NCBI RefSeq assembly: GCF_008974145.1
Contig: NZ_BJKP01000013.1
Location: forward strand, 1-64,000
Origin: Microcystis aeruginosa NIES-4325
GTDB lineage: Bacteria > Cyanobacteriota > Cyanobacteriia > Cyanobacteriales > Microcystaceae
Reading direction: 5' to 3'
Length of the DNA: 64,000 bases
A program made the translations under genes and the position numbers. Shown one piece after another: positions 35,350 through 44,517 of this stretch. Below the pieces are notes generated by a model. It saw nothing but the letters and a program-made list of their open reading frames with translations. It was not told where the DNA came from and searched no databases. Within the stretch, counting starts at the first letter, position 1. Every line of letters begins with the position of its first letter.

Positions 35350-35545
35350 TTTTTCAAGCCTCCCAAATTTTTGAAGTGGGTGAACTATGGGAATCTTAAG
35401 AATTAGTAAAGTGTAGGGTGGATTAGGCGGTTACAAATCCCGTCAAAAAAGCAAAATTAACAATCCGCCGTAACGCACCGATTATATGATTAATTGTACC
35501 TGAATATCAAACAGGAAACAGAAGCCTGTTCCGCGGCAGTGGGAG

Positions 35546-35866
35546 TTAGGGGTTGCTAACAGGGGGAACAGTGATGACAAAGCGGATGACAGTTCCGATA
35601 ACTGCTGTTGCCAAGATGGTGATTAATGCCCAAATTTGGGCTTTCTGGGAGCCTTTAATCTCTTTTAAATCACCTTGTAAGGTGTTGAATTCTCCCTGTA
35701 ATGCCTTGAGATCTCCCTTGACTTCGGCCTCGAATCTGACTTGAACAATCTTGATCTCTGTGACATCTTTCTGGAGCGCGTCTAGCTTCTGATTGGTCTC
35801 TTTAAGATTCTGATTAATCTGGTCTAGGATTTTTCCTAAATCGGTTTCGATGGTGGGGCCGCTCAT
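35546..35866 (-). CDS. tail-anchored coiled-coil protein
   Basis: 106 residues: a long coiled coil from about residue 8 to 72 with repeated I/L-heptads (ILDQINQNLKETNQKLDALQ, DLKALQGEFNTLQGDLKEIK) followed by one hydrophobic helix (IWALITILATAVIGTVIRFV) and a short tail, so a C-tail-anchored membrane protein. No known domain. A clear AGGAG site precedes the ATG at 35866 and overlaps the stop of the 40-residue gene upstream, so the two form an operon. Similar small proteins are frequent in Microcystis-type genomes; role unknown. Confidence 0.78.
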   Translation of the reverse strand: MSGPTIETDLGKILDQINQNLKETNQKLDALQKDVTEIKIVQVRFEAEVKGDLKALQGEFNTLQGDLKEIKGSQKAQIWALITILATAVIGTVIRFVITVPPVSNP

Positions 35867-35877
35867 GGGTTAGACTC

Positions 35878-36000
35878 CTAATTAATTGGTGCTGTTGTTT
35901 CTGACTTAGATTTCAGGGTTTGAACAAATTGTAAAACTTTTTGTTGCTTTTCCGGTGTCAGTTCTCGCCATTGTTCAAGTATTTCTTCTTCTTTACCCAT
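35878..36000 (-). CDS. 40-aa small protein, antitoxin-like helix pair
   Basis: MGKEEEILEQWRELTPEKQQ is followed by KVLQFVQTLKSK and a polar tail. The E-x-x-x-x-x-W-x-x-L-x-x-E-K-Q-x-x-V-L-x-F-V-x-x-L pattern is that of small DUF2281-like proteins found widely in cyanobacteria, often as antitoxin partners. Its stop overlaps the ribosome site of the coiled-coil gene, 11 bases before that ATG. No toxin partner is seen here. Confidence 0.6.
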   Translation of the reverse strand: MGKEEEILEQWRELTPEKQQKVLQFVQTLKSKSETTAPIN

Positions 36001-36152
36001 AAATACCTCGCTCTTGAATTATAAATTGTTTGGTTTTGAGCAAGGCTCATTAATAAAAACCACTCCAGACACAGAGGAAACAAAGATCATATCATTTTGG
36101 GTTTGCGGTGGACGTTGTAGAATAGAGAAAACCTACTGCGCTGATAGATACC

Positions 36153-36368
36153 ATGCCCTCTCCTGCTATTACCACGATCATCAAGATGGTTGAGTCTCTG
36201 CCTGATGAGCTTCAAGAGCAGTTAGTAGAGTATGTTCGAGCTTATATTGCAGAAATTGAAGAAGAAAAACGATGGGATCAGTCGTTTAAACAGACGAAGA
36301 ATAATCTAGTCGCAGCAGCACGGAAAGCCAAAGAAGAGATTGCGGCAGGATTGTCCGCACCGAGTTGA
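36153..36368 (+). CDS. small antitoxin-like protein (DUF2281-like)
   Basis: 71 residues. The N-terminal segment TIIKMVESLPDELQEQLVEY followed by VRAYIAEIEEEKRWDQSFKQ matches the small helical proteins (L-P-x-x-x-Q-x-x-V-x-x-Y/F-V) that occur next to PIN or RelE toxins in cyanobacteria. The downstream 70 bases hold no toxin gene, so it is orphaned here. It faces convergently the AAA-like ATPase gene. Function as an antitoxin or DNA-binding protein is inference. Confidence 0.7.
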   Translation: MPSPAITTIIKMVESLPDELQEQLVEYVRAYIAEIEEEKRWDQSFKQTKNNLVAAARKAKEEIAAGLSAPS

Positions 36369-36444
36369 TTTTCCTTGAGGATGTTTATGGTGATAACTTT
36401 AGCACTCCTAGGCTGTGTTAGCCGAGCGCCTAACGGACTATAAA

Positions 36445-37869
36445 TTACATGGCATAGCGACTTTTTTCGGAAGTATCAAAGTGAGCAAGCGTAATTTTTT
36501 TGGCTAAGATAGAAGTTTTTCGAGGCAAAAAAACAGAACGTTGCCGGAAATATTCGCCAAAATATTGACGATAGAGAGGACAACTCACTCGGCAAAACTT
36601 ACCTTGTCGGTGAATCAGTCCGAGACTTTCTAGGTGAAAAGCGGCAATTAAATCAATTTCTATGTCTTTTTCTGCCATCACCACCTTAGCAAAGATAGCC
36701 GCTAAATTGCCCTTTAAGTATTGCAGATGCGAAAGTAAACGTTTAAGATGATCTGCAAAAATATTATTTTCTTCGCCGATCGAATTAGCTAGAATGGTTT
36801 CTAGGGTACAATCACCCCGATCAATATGATAACAAGCAAGACGAATTAAATAGGGATTACCCCCTAGAAATATCCGTAATTTTTCAGAGTCAAAATTATG
36901 ATCTAATCCCTGTCTTTGGCTTAATTCTCGTACTTGTGCGCTGGTAAAATTAGGCAATTCGATCGGTAAACCAAGACTAAAAAGAGATTGATAGGTATCT
37001 GAGGTTTGATCAAGCTCCTGTGCAGGAGAATAGGCAACAATTAAACGTAATTTTTGCCAGAGGGGTTTGTTTTTGCCTTCCTCGTGCCAGAGGTGCAGAA
37101 TACTAAAAAATTCTTCCCTTAGCTGTGGATAGGGTAAAAGATATTCAAGATCATCAAATGCAATCACTAAAGGGCGATCGAGATGGGAGAGAATATGCTT
37201 TTCTAGATAGATTTTACAGTTAATTTTACCCCCTAAGAATTCATCCCAATCCTCTGGGAGATGATTGTCTAAATCTAACTGGCGACTAATACTAACACAA
37301 AGCCAACGCAACCAGTGATTTAAATCTTGAAAAATTGAGCTTTCTGCTAATCGAAAACTGAAATAAAGTGTATGGTATTGCTGTTGTTCTGCATAATTAA
37401 TAATTCTGGTTATCAGGGAAGTTTTTCCCATTTTTCTGGCTGCGTTAATCCAGATAAGACTGCCTCCGCGCAAGATCTCTTGATAACAAGTCTGTTCTAG
37501 ATTATTTCTGTTAATATAAAAGGGGGAATTGAGGGGGACTTGTCCCTCTGGGAACTCAGGCAATAGTTGAGGATTAATAGTATCAGTTTCTGGTAAGTTA
37601 GGACGATAATAATCGCTATTTTCTAAAGTTAAATTAAAAGCTTGAAAACAATGTTTTAGGGTTTGTTTATCCACTCCCGATTCACAAGCAAATACCTTCA
37701 TCAGAGTATCTACCCCTAAAAGAGTTTTCTCGCTGAGAACTTCTAGGGTGAAACGATGACCGCAATTATCCCGATATTCCGCTTCTTGTTTAGCAGTAAG
37801 TAATTTTTCTAGTCCCCTAGGGGTGAGGATAACCCCGCGTCTGCGGCGCTGTTTTTCTGGTTTTTCCAT
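36445..37869 (-). CDS. AAA-like domain ATPase with N-terminal helical DNA-binding-like region
   Basis: 474 residues from the ATG at 37869 (an in-frame GTG lies at 37905). Residues 1-85 (RRRRGVILTPRGLEKLLTAK, FTLEVLSEKTLLGVDTLMKV) form the helical module common in cyanobacterial signal ATPases. A P-loop AARKMGKTSLITR near residue 120 and Walker B LVIAFDDLEYLL near residue 225 define a STAND-type ATPase (AAA_35-like). A winged-helix-like C-terminus follows (ESLGLIHRQGKFCRVSCPLY). The usual WD40 or CHASE2 partner domain is missing, so this is a compact form. Likely a signal-transducing NTPase; ligand and target unknown. Confidence 0.83.
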   Translation of the reverse strand: MEKPEKQRRRRGVILTPRGLEKLLTAKQEAEYRDNCGHRFTLEVLSEKTLLGVDTLMKVFACESGVDKQTLKHCFQAFNLTLENSDYYRPNLPETDTINPQLLPEFPEGQVPLNSPFYINRNNLEQTCYQEILRGGSLIWINAARKMGKTSLITRIINYAEQQQYHTLYFSFRLAESSIFQDLNHWLRWLCVSISRQLDLDNHLPEDWDEFLGGKINCKIYLEKHILSHLDRPLVIAFDDLEYLLPYPQLREEFFSILHLWHEEGKNKPLWQKLRLIVAYSPAQELDQTSDTYQSLFSLGLPIELPNFTSAQVRELSQRQGLDHNFDSEKLRIFLGGNPYLIRLACYHIDRGDCTLETILANSIGEENNIFADHLKRLLSHLQYLKGNLAAIFAKVVMAEKDIEIDLIAAFHLESLGLIHRQGKFCRVSCPLYRQYFGEYFRQRSVFLPRKTSILAKKITLAHFDTSEKSRYAM

Positions 37870-38058
37870 GATAGTGTTTCCCTGTCCTGAACTCAAACTC
37901 TGCACCTCTAGAGGTTTTGAGTTTGCTATAGACTTATCCTCAACAGGGAAACAATCAATTCCGTAATTTTACCGGTTTAGCTATGGAGAGGATCGGGACA
38001 ATAACCAGACCACTTGTTTTCCTCTCCGTCTGAGTTATTTCTGGGATAGGGGTAAATC

Positions 38059-38406
38059 TTAGCCTACTTGCTGACGATAGCTATTTATTTCTAGGCTATC
38101 TTCCCCATAAAGATCCTCAATGTGTTGATGACAGCAATCGATCGCAAATTGCTCAAATTCTCCCAGTTCAATTTGATACATTTTGGCAAAAATATCGGGT
38201 TGAACACGACAAAATTCTGGTCTCTGGTCATAAATGGTACAGAGACGGGTTTGGCGATCGAAGTATATACACCAACCTTCTTCCCCCACCATGCTTAGAT
38301 ATTGACTTAATTGTGGGGGAGTAAGATATTCTTCTAAGTCAGGACGCTCATCGGGATTGAGTTGACAACAAGCTCCACAATTTTTAATACATTTCCAATT
38401 GGCCAT
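38059..38406 (-). CDS. YkgJ-type cysteine-cluster protein
   Basis: 115 residues. The CIKNCGACC motif near the N-terminus, CIYF with CTIY in the centre and FCR, and a final CC give the 8-cysteine pattern of the YkgJ/CxxCxxCC family, thought to bind zinc or an Fe-S cluster. Function is unknown; in cyanobacteria such proteins are soluble and often near housekeeping genes. It lies between the AAA-like ATPase and tRNA-Val, all on the minus strand. Confidence 0.9.
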   Translation of the reverse strand: MANWKCIKNCGACCQLNPDERPDLEEYLTPPQLSQYLSMVGEEGWCIYFDRQTRLCTIYDQRPEFCRVQPDIFAKMYQIELGEFEQFAIDCCHQHIEDLYGEDSLEINSYRQQVG

Positions 38407-38562
38407 ATAACCGCTGTGCCGCGATGAATTAATCCTAGTACCTACTAACTAGCTTACTACCAAATAGTCCCAATTTTGCCTGCCAGCAGCAATTCCCCTC
38501 AATAGTTTTAATCTCAACCGGTGATCGGGAGTGAAAGCTTGACGAGCAAAGACTGGAACAAA

Positions 38563-38634
38563 TGGGCGTTGTAAGGGTCGAACTTACGGCATCCTGCTTG
38601 TAAGGCAGGCGCTCTACCACTGAGCTAAACGCCC
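38563..38634 (-). tRNA. tRNA-Val (UAC)
   Basis: On the minus strand GGGCGTT pairs with AACGCCC as acceptor stem; GCTC/GAGC is the D stem; CCTGC-CTTACAA-GCAGG is the anticodon arm with anticodon TAC; the T arm is GTAAG-TTCGACC-CTTAC. 72 nt with discriminator A; CCA is not encoded. The fold is complete and conventional. Confidence 0.96.
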
Positions 38635-38715
38635 GGATTAATTTTGTACTTCCTAAGCATAACATATATTTTCAAAAAAGTATATTATTTTTTTGAGCGA
38701 GTTAATTTTTTTCCG

Positions 38716-39237
38716 ATGCCCTCTGGTCGAACTCACGATCGCATTACCCTAATTCTGCTGCCACCGATTGCGGGGGCGAGTTTTTTGGTCAGTGGCAGTG
38801 GTAAATTAACCCTGTTACTCTTGGCCAGTTATTTGTTTAGCGGATTCCTGTTTGGGCCAGATCTGGACATCCACTCGGTACAGTACAAACGTTGGGGTTA
38901 TCTGCGCTGGTTGTGGCTACCCTATCGTTCTATGATCCGTCATCGCGGTTGGTTATCCCACGGTTTATTGATCGGCACGGTCTTTCGGTTATTTTATCTG
39001 GGTAGTTTTCTTTTACTAGCGGCGATCGTCATCATTCCGATCCTGCAAAGTTTCTGGGGTATAGACTGGGATTGGCGACAGTGGCCGCAGCAAGTGATCG
39101 CATTATGGCAACAGTATCCCCAGGTAGCGATCGCTATTTTCCTGGGTTTAGAATTAGGGGCGATGAGTCATAGTTGTAGTGATTGGATCGGATCGGCCTA
39201 TAAACGTTCTCGAAAAGGGAGGAATAAAAAACGTTAA
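38716..39237 (+). CDS. DUF2227 membrane-associated putative metal-binding protein
   Basis: 173 residues from the ATG at 38716. It begins MPSGRTHDRITLILLPPIAG, the conserved opening of DUF2227 proteins, and holds several His/Asp residues (LFGPDLDIHSVQYKRWGYLR; MIRHRGWLSHGLLIG; MSHSCSDWIGS) that may bind metal, between hydrophobic segments at about residues 12-45, 85-115 and 135-160. The family is annotated as metal-binding on sequence grounds only. The gene is transcribed away from tRNA-Val. A MITE-like element follows 45 bases after its stop. Confidence 0.88.
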   Translation: MPSGRTHDRITLILLPPIAGASFLVSGSGKLTLLLLASYLFSGFLFGPDLDIHSVQYKRWGYLRWLWLPYRSMIRHRGWLSHGLLIGTVFRLFYLGSFLLLAAIVIIPILQSFWGIDWDWRQWPQQVIALWQQYPQVAIAIFLGLELGAMSHSCSDWIGSAYKRSRKGRNKKR

Positions 39238-39281
39238 GACAAGGCTGAAAGTTATCGTTAACTACAGACCATAGCTTTCTT

Positions 39282-39414
39282 GGCTCTTCTGGTTTCTGTG
39301 TGGAAACGAGGTCTATACTGATAGTTTATTTAACAAAATAGTCCTAAAAGTGTTTCCCAGTAAAGATTTCACGATTTTATAAGCAAAAATTATCACACAA
39401 AGTCAAGAAGAGCC
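39282..39414. mobile_element. 133-bp MITE-like element with 7-bp target duplication
   Basis: Ends GGCTCTTCTGGTTTCTGTGT and, reversed, GGCTCTTCTTGACTTTGTGT are imperfect inverted repeats. Exact CTTTCTT duplications flank it at 39275-39281 and 39415-39421. No coding capacity. Same family as 54998-55128 and related to 7610-7753. Confidence 0.85.
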
Positions 39415-39473
39415 CTTTCTTGACTTTTAGGAAACCAAAGCATAACATAAACAAAGCTTAAGAGAATGAAATT

Positions 39474-41261
39474 ATGCCGACTAATGGATATAAATCGGAA
39501 TGGCGATTGTTTGGCAAAACCCCTTTTTTACCGACCTATTGGTGGGATGTAGGGGCAATTGTTTTAATTTTACTGGCAACAATTGTCATTAATTCTCGCA
39601 TGATCCGTCATGGACTAAATGGATTGGGCGATTTACGTTGGCATATTACTTGGATTCAGCATTTTTCCGAACAGATTAGAGAAGGTATTTTCTATCCTCG
39701 CTGGTTAGCAGGAACCAACTTCGGTTACGGTAGTCCCACCTTTGTGTTCTATCCACCTCTCGTCTATTACATTGCCTCTTTTTTCAAACTAATTGGACTC
39801 AATAGCGAACAAGCGATTAGCACGGTTTTTTCTTTGGGGATTTTTCTGATCGGAAGTGCCTTTTATCTCTATGGTCGCAGTCAGTGGCATCCCTTAGCAG
39901 CTTTCGGAGGTGCTGTTTTTTACATGACCTCTCCCTTTGTCTTCGGTCTCCTCAATGGTGGAGGGTTAGCGAGTCTATTTGCCTTAATTTGGATTCCTAT
40001 CGGTCTATTTGTGATTGATAGGGCGATTCAGCAGCCGCAATGGCGGATTATTCTGGCTTGCTTTTGGATGCTGGTCGCTTTAACCCATACACCCAGTTTG
40101 CTCATTTATGCGATCGCTGGAGGTTTGTATACTTTATCTTTGTGGCGACGGTATTCTTTCGGACAAGTTTTTGTCACTCTTACATTTATGGCTTTAGGTT
40201 TGGCGATGGCCGCTTTTTACCTACTGCCGGCAGTTTTAGAGCAGCCCTTCACCAACATCAATTACATCTTTACCTTTTCGGGTAATTATATCAATTTCTT
40301 AGATTTATTGACTGAAAACTTTCGTAATCAACTTTTTTTGCAGTTATTCTGTTTGTTTACTCTCGCTCCCATCGCCTATCTGAGCCAGAGGTCATCAGCA
40401 GCGCAAAAAAGAAATATTATCTACGCCGTAGCAGTAATGTTAGTGGTTTTATTCTTGGTCAGTGCGGGGTCAAATTGGATTTGGCAATCGATTTCACCAC
40501 TGCAAAAGCTAGAAACTCCCTACAGGATACTGTCATTATTATTCTTCGCCGGCGCTTATCTGTGCAGTGTGGCTATTGATGGACTGCAGCGAGGAGGTTA
40601 TTTCTGGAAATTCTTGGGCTTAACTCTCATTACCCTGATTATTCTTTTTAACCTACGTTCTGGCCTCAAAGACACTTATGCTTATCCTACCCTTCATAGT
40701 GGTGGCAAAGGCAAAGTCTTTATCCGTCCTTGGATAGAAACTATTCTTAATGATCCCTTCTCAGATAAACTGATCGACGTTCCCGAGTACCGCCCCTTCT
40801 TACCAGTATCGGGCAATTATCCAGATTTTGTCCGGGAAAGATATTCCGATTCGGGACTACCCTTAACTTTCACTGCCAATACGCCCCTTCCAGTTCCCCA
40901 AATTGGAGAACCGCGATTTTCCCTGGTTAGTGGTCAGGGGCAAGTGAAAGTCGAACATTGGGGAAGTTATCACCGAAAATTAAAGGTAGAAGTCCAAGAA
41001 CCTGCCATCCTGCGAGTCCGTCTTTATTATTATCCCGCTTGGCAGTTAACCGTTAACGGTCAACCCCAACCCCTAGAAATGGGCAAGGATGGAACTATAC
41101 TGGTCAAGTTAGCACAGGGTAGTTATATCCTACAGCTATCCTACGGTTGGACAAATGCCCTGATCGCTGGCACGGCGACCGCTTTGTCTGCTTTCCTAAC
41201 GCTATTGGGTTACGGTGTATTTCTCTGGCGAAAAGGTTTACTTTTCGGAACTACGCCCTAA
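39474..41261 (+). CDS. multi-spanning membrane protein, PF10131-like
   Basis: 595 residues with about ten hydrophobic segments in the first 400 residues and a soluble C-terminal domain (about 400-560) before a last helix (AGTATALSAFLTLLGYGVFL). The first loop LGDLRWHITWIQHFSEQIRE and GIFYPRWLAGTNFGYGSPTF follow the pattern of the so-called 6-pyruvoyl-tetrahydropterin-synthase-related membrane family, which resembles GT-C glycosyltransferases (acidic first loop). A role in transferring sugars from lipid carriers is plausible but not shown. Its last 24 bases overlap the convergent proC gene. No operon partner on this strand. Confidence 0.8.
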   Translation: MPTNGYKSEWRLFGKTPFLPTYWWDVGAIVLILLATIVINSRMIRHGLNGLGDLRWHITWIQHFSEQIREGIFYPRWLAGTNFGYGSPTFVFYPPLVYYIASFFKLIGLNSEQAISTVFSLGIFLIGSAFYLYGRSQWHPLAAFGGAVFYMTSPFVFGLLNGGGLASLFALIWIPIGLFVIDRAIQQPQWRIILACFWMLVALTHTPSLLIYAIAGGLYTLSLWRRYSFGQVFVTLTFMALGLAMAAFYLLPAVLEQPFTNINYIFTFSGNYINFLDLLTENFRNQLFLQLFCLFTLAPIAYLSQRSSAAQKRNIIYAVAVMLVVLFLVSAGSNWIWQSISPLQKLETPYRILSLLFFAGAYLCSVAIDGLQRGGYFWKFLGLTLITLIILFNLRSGLKDTYAYPTLHSGGKGKVFIRPWIETILNDPFSDKLIDVPEYRPFLPVSGNYPDFVRERYSDSGLPLTFTANTPLPVPQIGEPRFSLVSGQGQVKVEHWGSYHRKLKVEVQEPAILRVRLYYYPAWQLTVNGQPQPLEMGKDGTILVKLAQGSYILQLSYGWTNALIAGTATALSAFLTLLGYGVFLWRKGLLFGTTP

Positions 41262-42050
41262 ATCTTTAGATCTATGATAGGCCGCCACTACTGCCTCGAT
41301 AATTGTCGAGCGAAAAGAGCCTTTTTCTAATTGTCTCACCCCGGCAATCGTGGTTCCCCCGGGGCTAGTGACGCGATCCTTTAATTCCCCCGGATGTATG
41401 GCCGATTCTTTTAATAGGGTTGCCGTCCCTAAAACTGTTTCTATGGCCAATTGAGACGCAATCGCTCGCGGTAATCCAGCCGCCACACCACCATCGCTTA
41501 AAGCTTCCACCATTAGGGCCACAAATGCCGGACCCGATCCCGATAATCCCGTTACTGCGTCCATCAAAGCTTCGGGAACTTCCACCACCGAACCGACCGC
41601 AGCAAAAATATCTCTGGCTACGGCTAGATGTTCCGGTTCCGCATGACGACCAGATGCGATCGCTGTAACCCCTTGTCCCACCGTGGCCGGGGTATTGGGC
41701 ATCGTCCGGATTACGGGGCGATCGGGAAAGCCCATTTCTAAGCGATTGAGGGTAACTCCCGCTAAAATCGAGATAATTAGGGGTTTTTCGGGTATTCCTA
41801 GCAAACTATTCACTACTTGCTCTAAAATTTGCGGTTTTACCGCTAAGATTAACACCTCAGTTGCTCTAGCGGCTTCCCGGTTATCCTCGCTGACTTGTAC
41901 TCCGTAGGTATTAACCCAAAAGTTGCGCCGTTGGGGTTGGGGTTCACTGACTAACACAGTTTCGGGACTATAAATATTTTTTTTTAATAAACGGCTGATA
42001 ATGGCCTCAGCCATCACTCCACCACCAATAATTCCTAAACGAATAGACAC
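41238..42050 (-). CDS. proC: pyrroline-5-carboxylate reductase
   Basis: 270 residues. The N-terminal nucleotide-binding motif LGIIGGGVMAEAII (G-x-x-G-x-M-A), AVKPQILEQVV, RTMPNTPATVGQG and the C-terminal signature DRVTSPGGTTIAGVRQLEKG are all present. It reduces P5C to proline with NAD(P)H in the cytoplasm. It follows sepF on the same strand after about 130 bases; the sepF/proC proximity is common in cyanobacteria. The end overlaps the convergent membrane protein gene by 24 bases. Confidence 0.97.
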   Translation of the reverse strand: MSIRLGIIGGGVMAEAIISRLLKKNIYSPETVLVSEPQPQRRNFWVNTYGVQVSEDNREAARATEVLILAVKPQILEQVVNSLLGIPEKPLIISILAGVTLNRLEMGFPDRPVIRTMPNTPATVGQGVTAIASGRHAEPEHLAVARDIFAAVGSVVEVPEALMDAVTGLSGSGPAFVALMVEALSDGGVAAGLPRAIASQLAIETVLGTATLLKESAIHPGELKDRVTSPGGTTIAGVRQLEKGSFRSTIIEAVVAAYHRSKDLGRSSEK

Positions 42051-42182
42051 AGTATTATTAAAAGTAAAAAGTAAAAAGGAAAAAAGGCAGATCTATTGGT
42101 CTTACCCAGAAAAAATACATCCTCTCGAGCAATCGCTCGATTTCTAGCTTCGACAAACTTGACGAGAGGACTATGGGAGAAT

Positions 42183-42755
42183 TCATTGAGCTAATCGATT
42201 GATTTCAGCACCCCAAGCAGGTGCGGTAGAAACGGGACGAGTCATTTTCGGGTTGTCGGTGATATCGTGAATAGTTCCGGAAAGGGTGCTGACTTTAACG
42301 CAGCTGGGGGTAAATAGGAAAATACTCTCACCGATGCGTTCTTGATGACCATCAATTGCATAAGTGCCACCGGCGACAAAATCCACGGCTCTTTGTGCCT
42401 CTTCGGGATCCATGACGTTGAGGTTTAAAACCACCGATTTGCGTTCCCTCAGGGTTTGGATAACTTGGGGCATTTCCTCAAAGGAATGGGGCTCGATCAC
42501 GACTACTTCTGCATTATTGTTGTTAATACCTGGCATACCAATGACGTTACTTCTGTTGGGTCCCATAGATGTGGCTGTATTGAGATTTAAAGGTTCGCGT
42601 TGACGACGATTAAGGGGTTCTTCTTCTTCGTTTTGATCCCTATCTTGGGGGGAAGACTTTTCCCAGTTCATTTCTTCGTAGTCGGTTTCGTCTTCGTCTT
42701 CCGGTTGTTCGGAGATACCGACAAAATCTTTGAGTTTGGTAAAAATGTTGTTCAC
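42183..42755 (-). CDS. sepF: cell division protein SepF
   Basis: 190 residues. An N-terminal amphipathic membrane-binding helix ([13 protein letters not shown]), an acidic, disordered linker (residues 15-85), and a C-terminal SepF domain with [40 protein letters not shown] and [20 protein letters not shown]. SepF links FtsZ filaments to the membrane; in cyanobacteria it is the homologue called Cdv2. It lies downstream of pipX-pipY and upstream of proC on the same strand. The 318-base gap to pipY suggests its own promoter. Confidence 0.96.
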   Translation of the reverse strand: MNNIFTKLKDFVGISEQPEDEDETDYEEMNWEKSSPQDRDQNEEEEPLNRRQREPLNLNTATSMGPNRSNVIGMPGINNNNAEVVVIEPHSFEEMPQVIQTLRERKSVVLNLNVMDPEEAQRAVDFVAGGTYAIDGHQERIGESIFLFTPSCVKVSTLSGTIHDITDNPKMTRPVSTAPAWGAEINRLAQ

Positions 42756-43073
42756 AGTCTAATGTCCTTCAAAAGATTTTTTTAGGTGGTCTTGGCTAGA
42801 GTCGGAGTGAGCAGGGGATTTTAACAATTTTCGCTCTAATTTGGTACAGGGGAACTATTTTGTTAAGGGTTCGTCATTTTAGTCGTCTGGAGGCAGCGGT
42901 TAGTTCCCTTTTTTCAGTTATCAGTTATCAGGGGATACTTTTCAGGGATTGGGAAGAAGTCAATTCCCCATTTTTAACCACCAGTTTCTAGACCAGACGC
43001 TGTAATTTTAAGATATATTATCACCAATAATTAAAATTTATAGGGGTTTTTTCTGTAAATTTAGGGAGATGGT
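42756..43073. other. gene-free stretch between pipY and sepF
   Basis: No gene seen. It contains one TCAGTTATCAGTTATCAG repeat at about 42916 and otherwise presumably the sepF promoter and leader. Confidence 0.5.
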
Positions 43074-43733
43074 TCAGTAAATGCGCTCACCAAAGATGCC
43101 AGTTCCCACCCGGATCAAAGTGGCTCCGGCCTTGACGGCCAGAGGATAATCGTTAGACATCCCCATGGATAGATGATGCAGGCATAAACTAGAGCTATTC
43201 TCGATGATTTGGGCTAAATCGCTGGTTTTTTCAAAGGCGGCTAACTTTTCCCCAGCCGATAATCCCCAGGGCAGAATTGTCATCAAACCTTGAATTTTTA
43301 GCTGTTGACAGTTGACTAAATCGGGAATATCTGCTAGGAGTTCGGCCCTGTCCCAACCGAACTTATCGGGATCGGGGACAACTTTCACCTGTAGCAAAAC
43401 TTGGGGATTCATCTCTAATTCCCCAGCTAGGCGATCGAGTCTTTGGGCTAATTTTAAACTATCGAGGGAATGGATTAAATCAAAAGATTCTAGGACTTTG
43501 CGGGCTTTATTTGCCTGTAGATGCCCGATAAAGTGCCAAGAAATATCTGGGAGGTCTTTTAGTTCTTGCTGCTTCGAGATTGCTTCCTGTAGCTTACTTT
43601 CAGCAAAGTCTCTCACTCCTGCTCGGTAAGCTTGACGGATATAATCGCTCGATACCTGTTTACTGACGGCAATCAGGCGCGTGGAGGGGGGGAGGGTGAG
43701 ACGGATTGACTCGATACGACTAGCGATCGTCAT
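43074..43733 (-). CDS. pipY: PLP-homeostasis protein PipY (YggS/PLPBP family)
   Basis: 219 residues, single-domain alanine-racemase-like barrel. The PLP lysine is K25 in LIAVSKQVSSDYIRQAY; FAESKLQEA, WHFIGHLQANKAR, the LLQVKVVPDPDKFGWD stretch and LSMGMSNDYPLAVKAG are family marks. It starts three bases after the pipX stop, the known pipX-pipY arrangement of cyanobacteria. It binds PLP without enzymatic activity and balances vitamin B6 and amino/keto acids; the family is conserved from bacteria to humans. Confidence 0.95.
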   Translation of the reverse strand: MTIASRIESIRLTLPPSTRLIAVSKQVSSDYIRQAYRAGVRDFAESKLQEAISKQQELKDLPDISWHFIGHLQANKARKVLESFDLIHSLDSLKLAQRLDRLAGELEMNPQVLLQVKVVPDPDKFGWDRAELLADIPDLVNCQQLKIQGLMTILPWGLSAGEKLAAFEKTSDLAQIIENSSSLCLHHLSMGMSNDYPLAVKAGATLIRVGTGIFGERIY

Positions 43734-43736
43734 GAA

Positions 43737-44009
43737 CTAGACTGAAAAGGTTTGTTGATAAGTTTGGTTGAGACTGTTAAATTCTTGCACATTACTGCCC
43801 CGTCGCAAATTTCGCAGCCGGTTTTCCACTAAAAGACGAGCATCGGAACGACTAATCGGATCGAACGAGACTTTTTTGGTTCCCACCGTCACCAGAAAAA
43901 AAAGACGTTGGGCATAAAGAGTGGTAAATAATTCCTGATGTTCTTCTAATATACACACTCTATATAATAGACCGAAAGTGGGATGATTGAGATAGGTTTC
44001 GTTACTCAT
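43737..44009 (-). CDS. pipX: PII-interacting coactivator PipX
   Basis: 90 residues, close to the textbook PipX sequence: NYLNHPTFGLLYRVC-type start (NETYLNHPTFGLLYRVC), FTTLYAQRLFFLV, ARLLVENRLRNLRRG and a helical tail ending QQTFSV. PipX is a Tudor-like protein that binds PII (GlnB) when 2-oxoglutarate is low and NtcA when it is high, activating nitrogen genes. It heads the pipX-pipY operon. The upstream 508 bases are gene-free and end at ndhB on the other strand. Confidence 0.97.
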   Translation of the reverse strand: MSNETYLNHPTFGLLYRVCILEEHQELFTTLYAQRLFFLVTVGTKKVSFDPISRSDARLLVENRLRNLRRGSNVQEFNSLNQTYQQTFSV

Positions 44010-44517
44010 TCAAGCGATCGCTAAAGGAAAAGGATGGAGCGAACTAGAAAGTTTTTCAACAACAAAATCAAGCGGATGGCTCGAAAACAGGTGATTTTCT
44101 GGGTGTTTCCCCTAGCCTGATTCTACCAGAATCCTTCAATGACAACTAACGATGCCAGTCTATGTCATGATTTCCTGAGTTTTCACTTTTTCCCTGTTAA
44201 CTTGGATACATCTCGGTGACAAGTTGTCATCATCAGAAATTAGCTCTGCTGCAAAAATCAAAGATTTTCCCTTAGCTGAGGAGACTCCGAGACAGGAAGA
44301 TAAAAAAGACAAGAGACAACTACAATACCCATAAAAGCTAAGATTATCTCAAATTTATCTGATTTTTTCGATATTTTAACCCGATAGAGGCGATCAGTGC
44401 AGTGAAAACTCACATCTGATCACTGATAACTGATAACTGATCACTGAATCACTGATGAAATGCCCTAAGCTTGTATTAAGCCTTTTTTAACTTCAAATTC
44501 CTTTAACCTCAATCAAT
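44010..44517. other. gene-free divergent region between pipX and ndhB
   Basis: No gene seen. The ndhB side carries a cluster of 7-base repeats, CTGATCACTGATAACTGATA, at about 44415-44455. Promoters of both divergent genes must lie here; no NtcA box was identified by eye with confidence. Confidence 0.5.
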
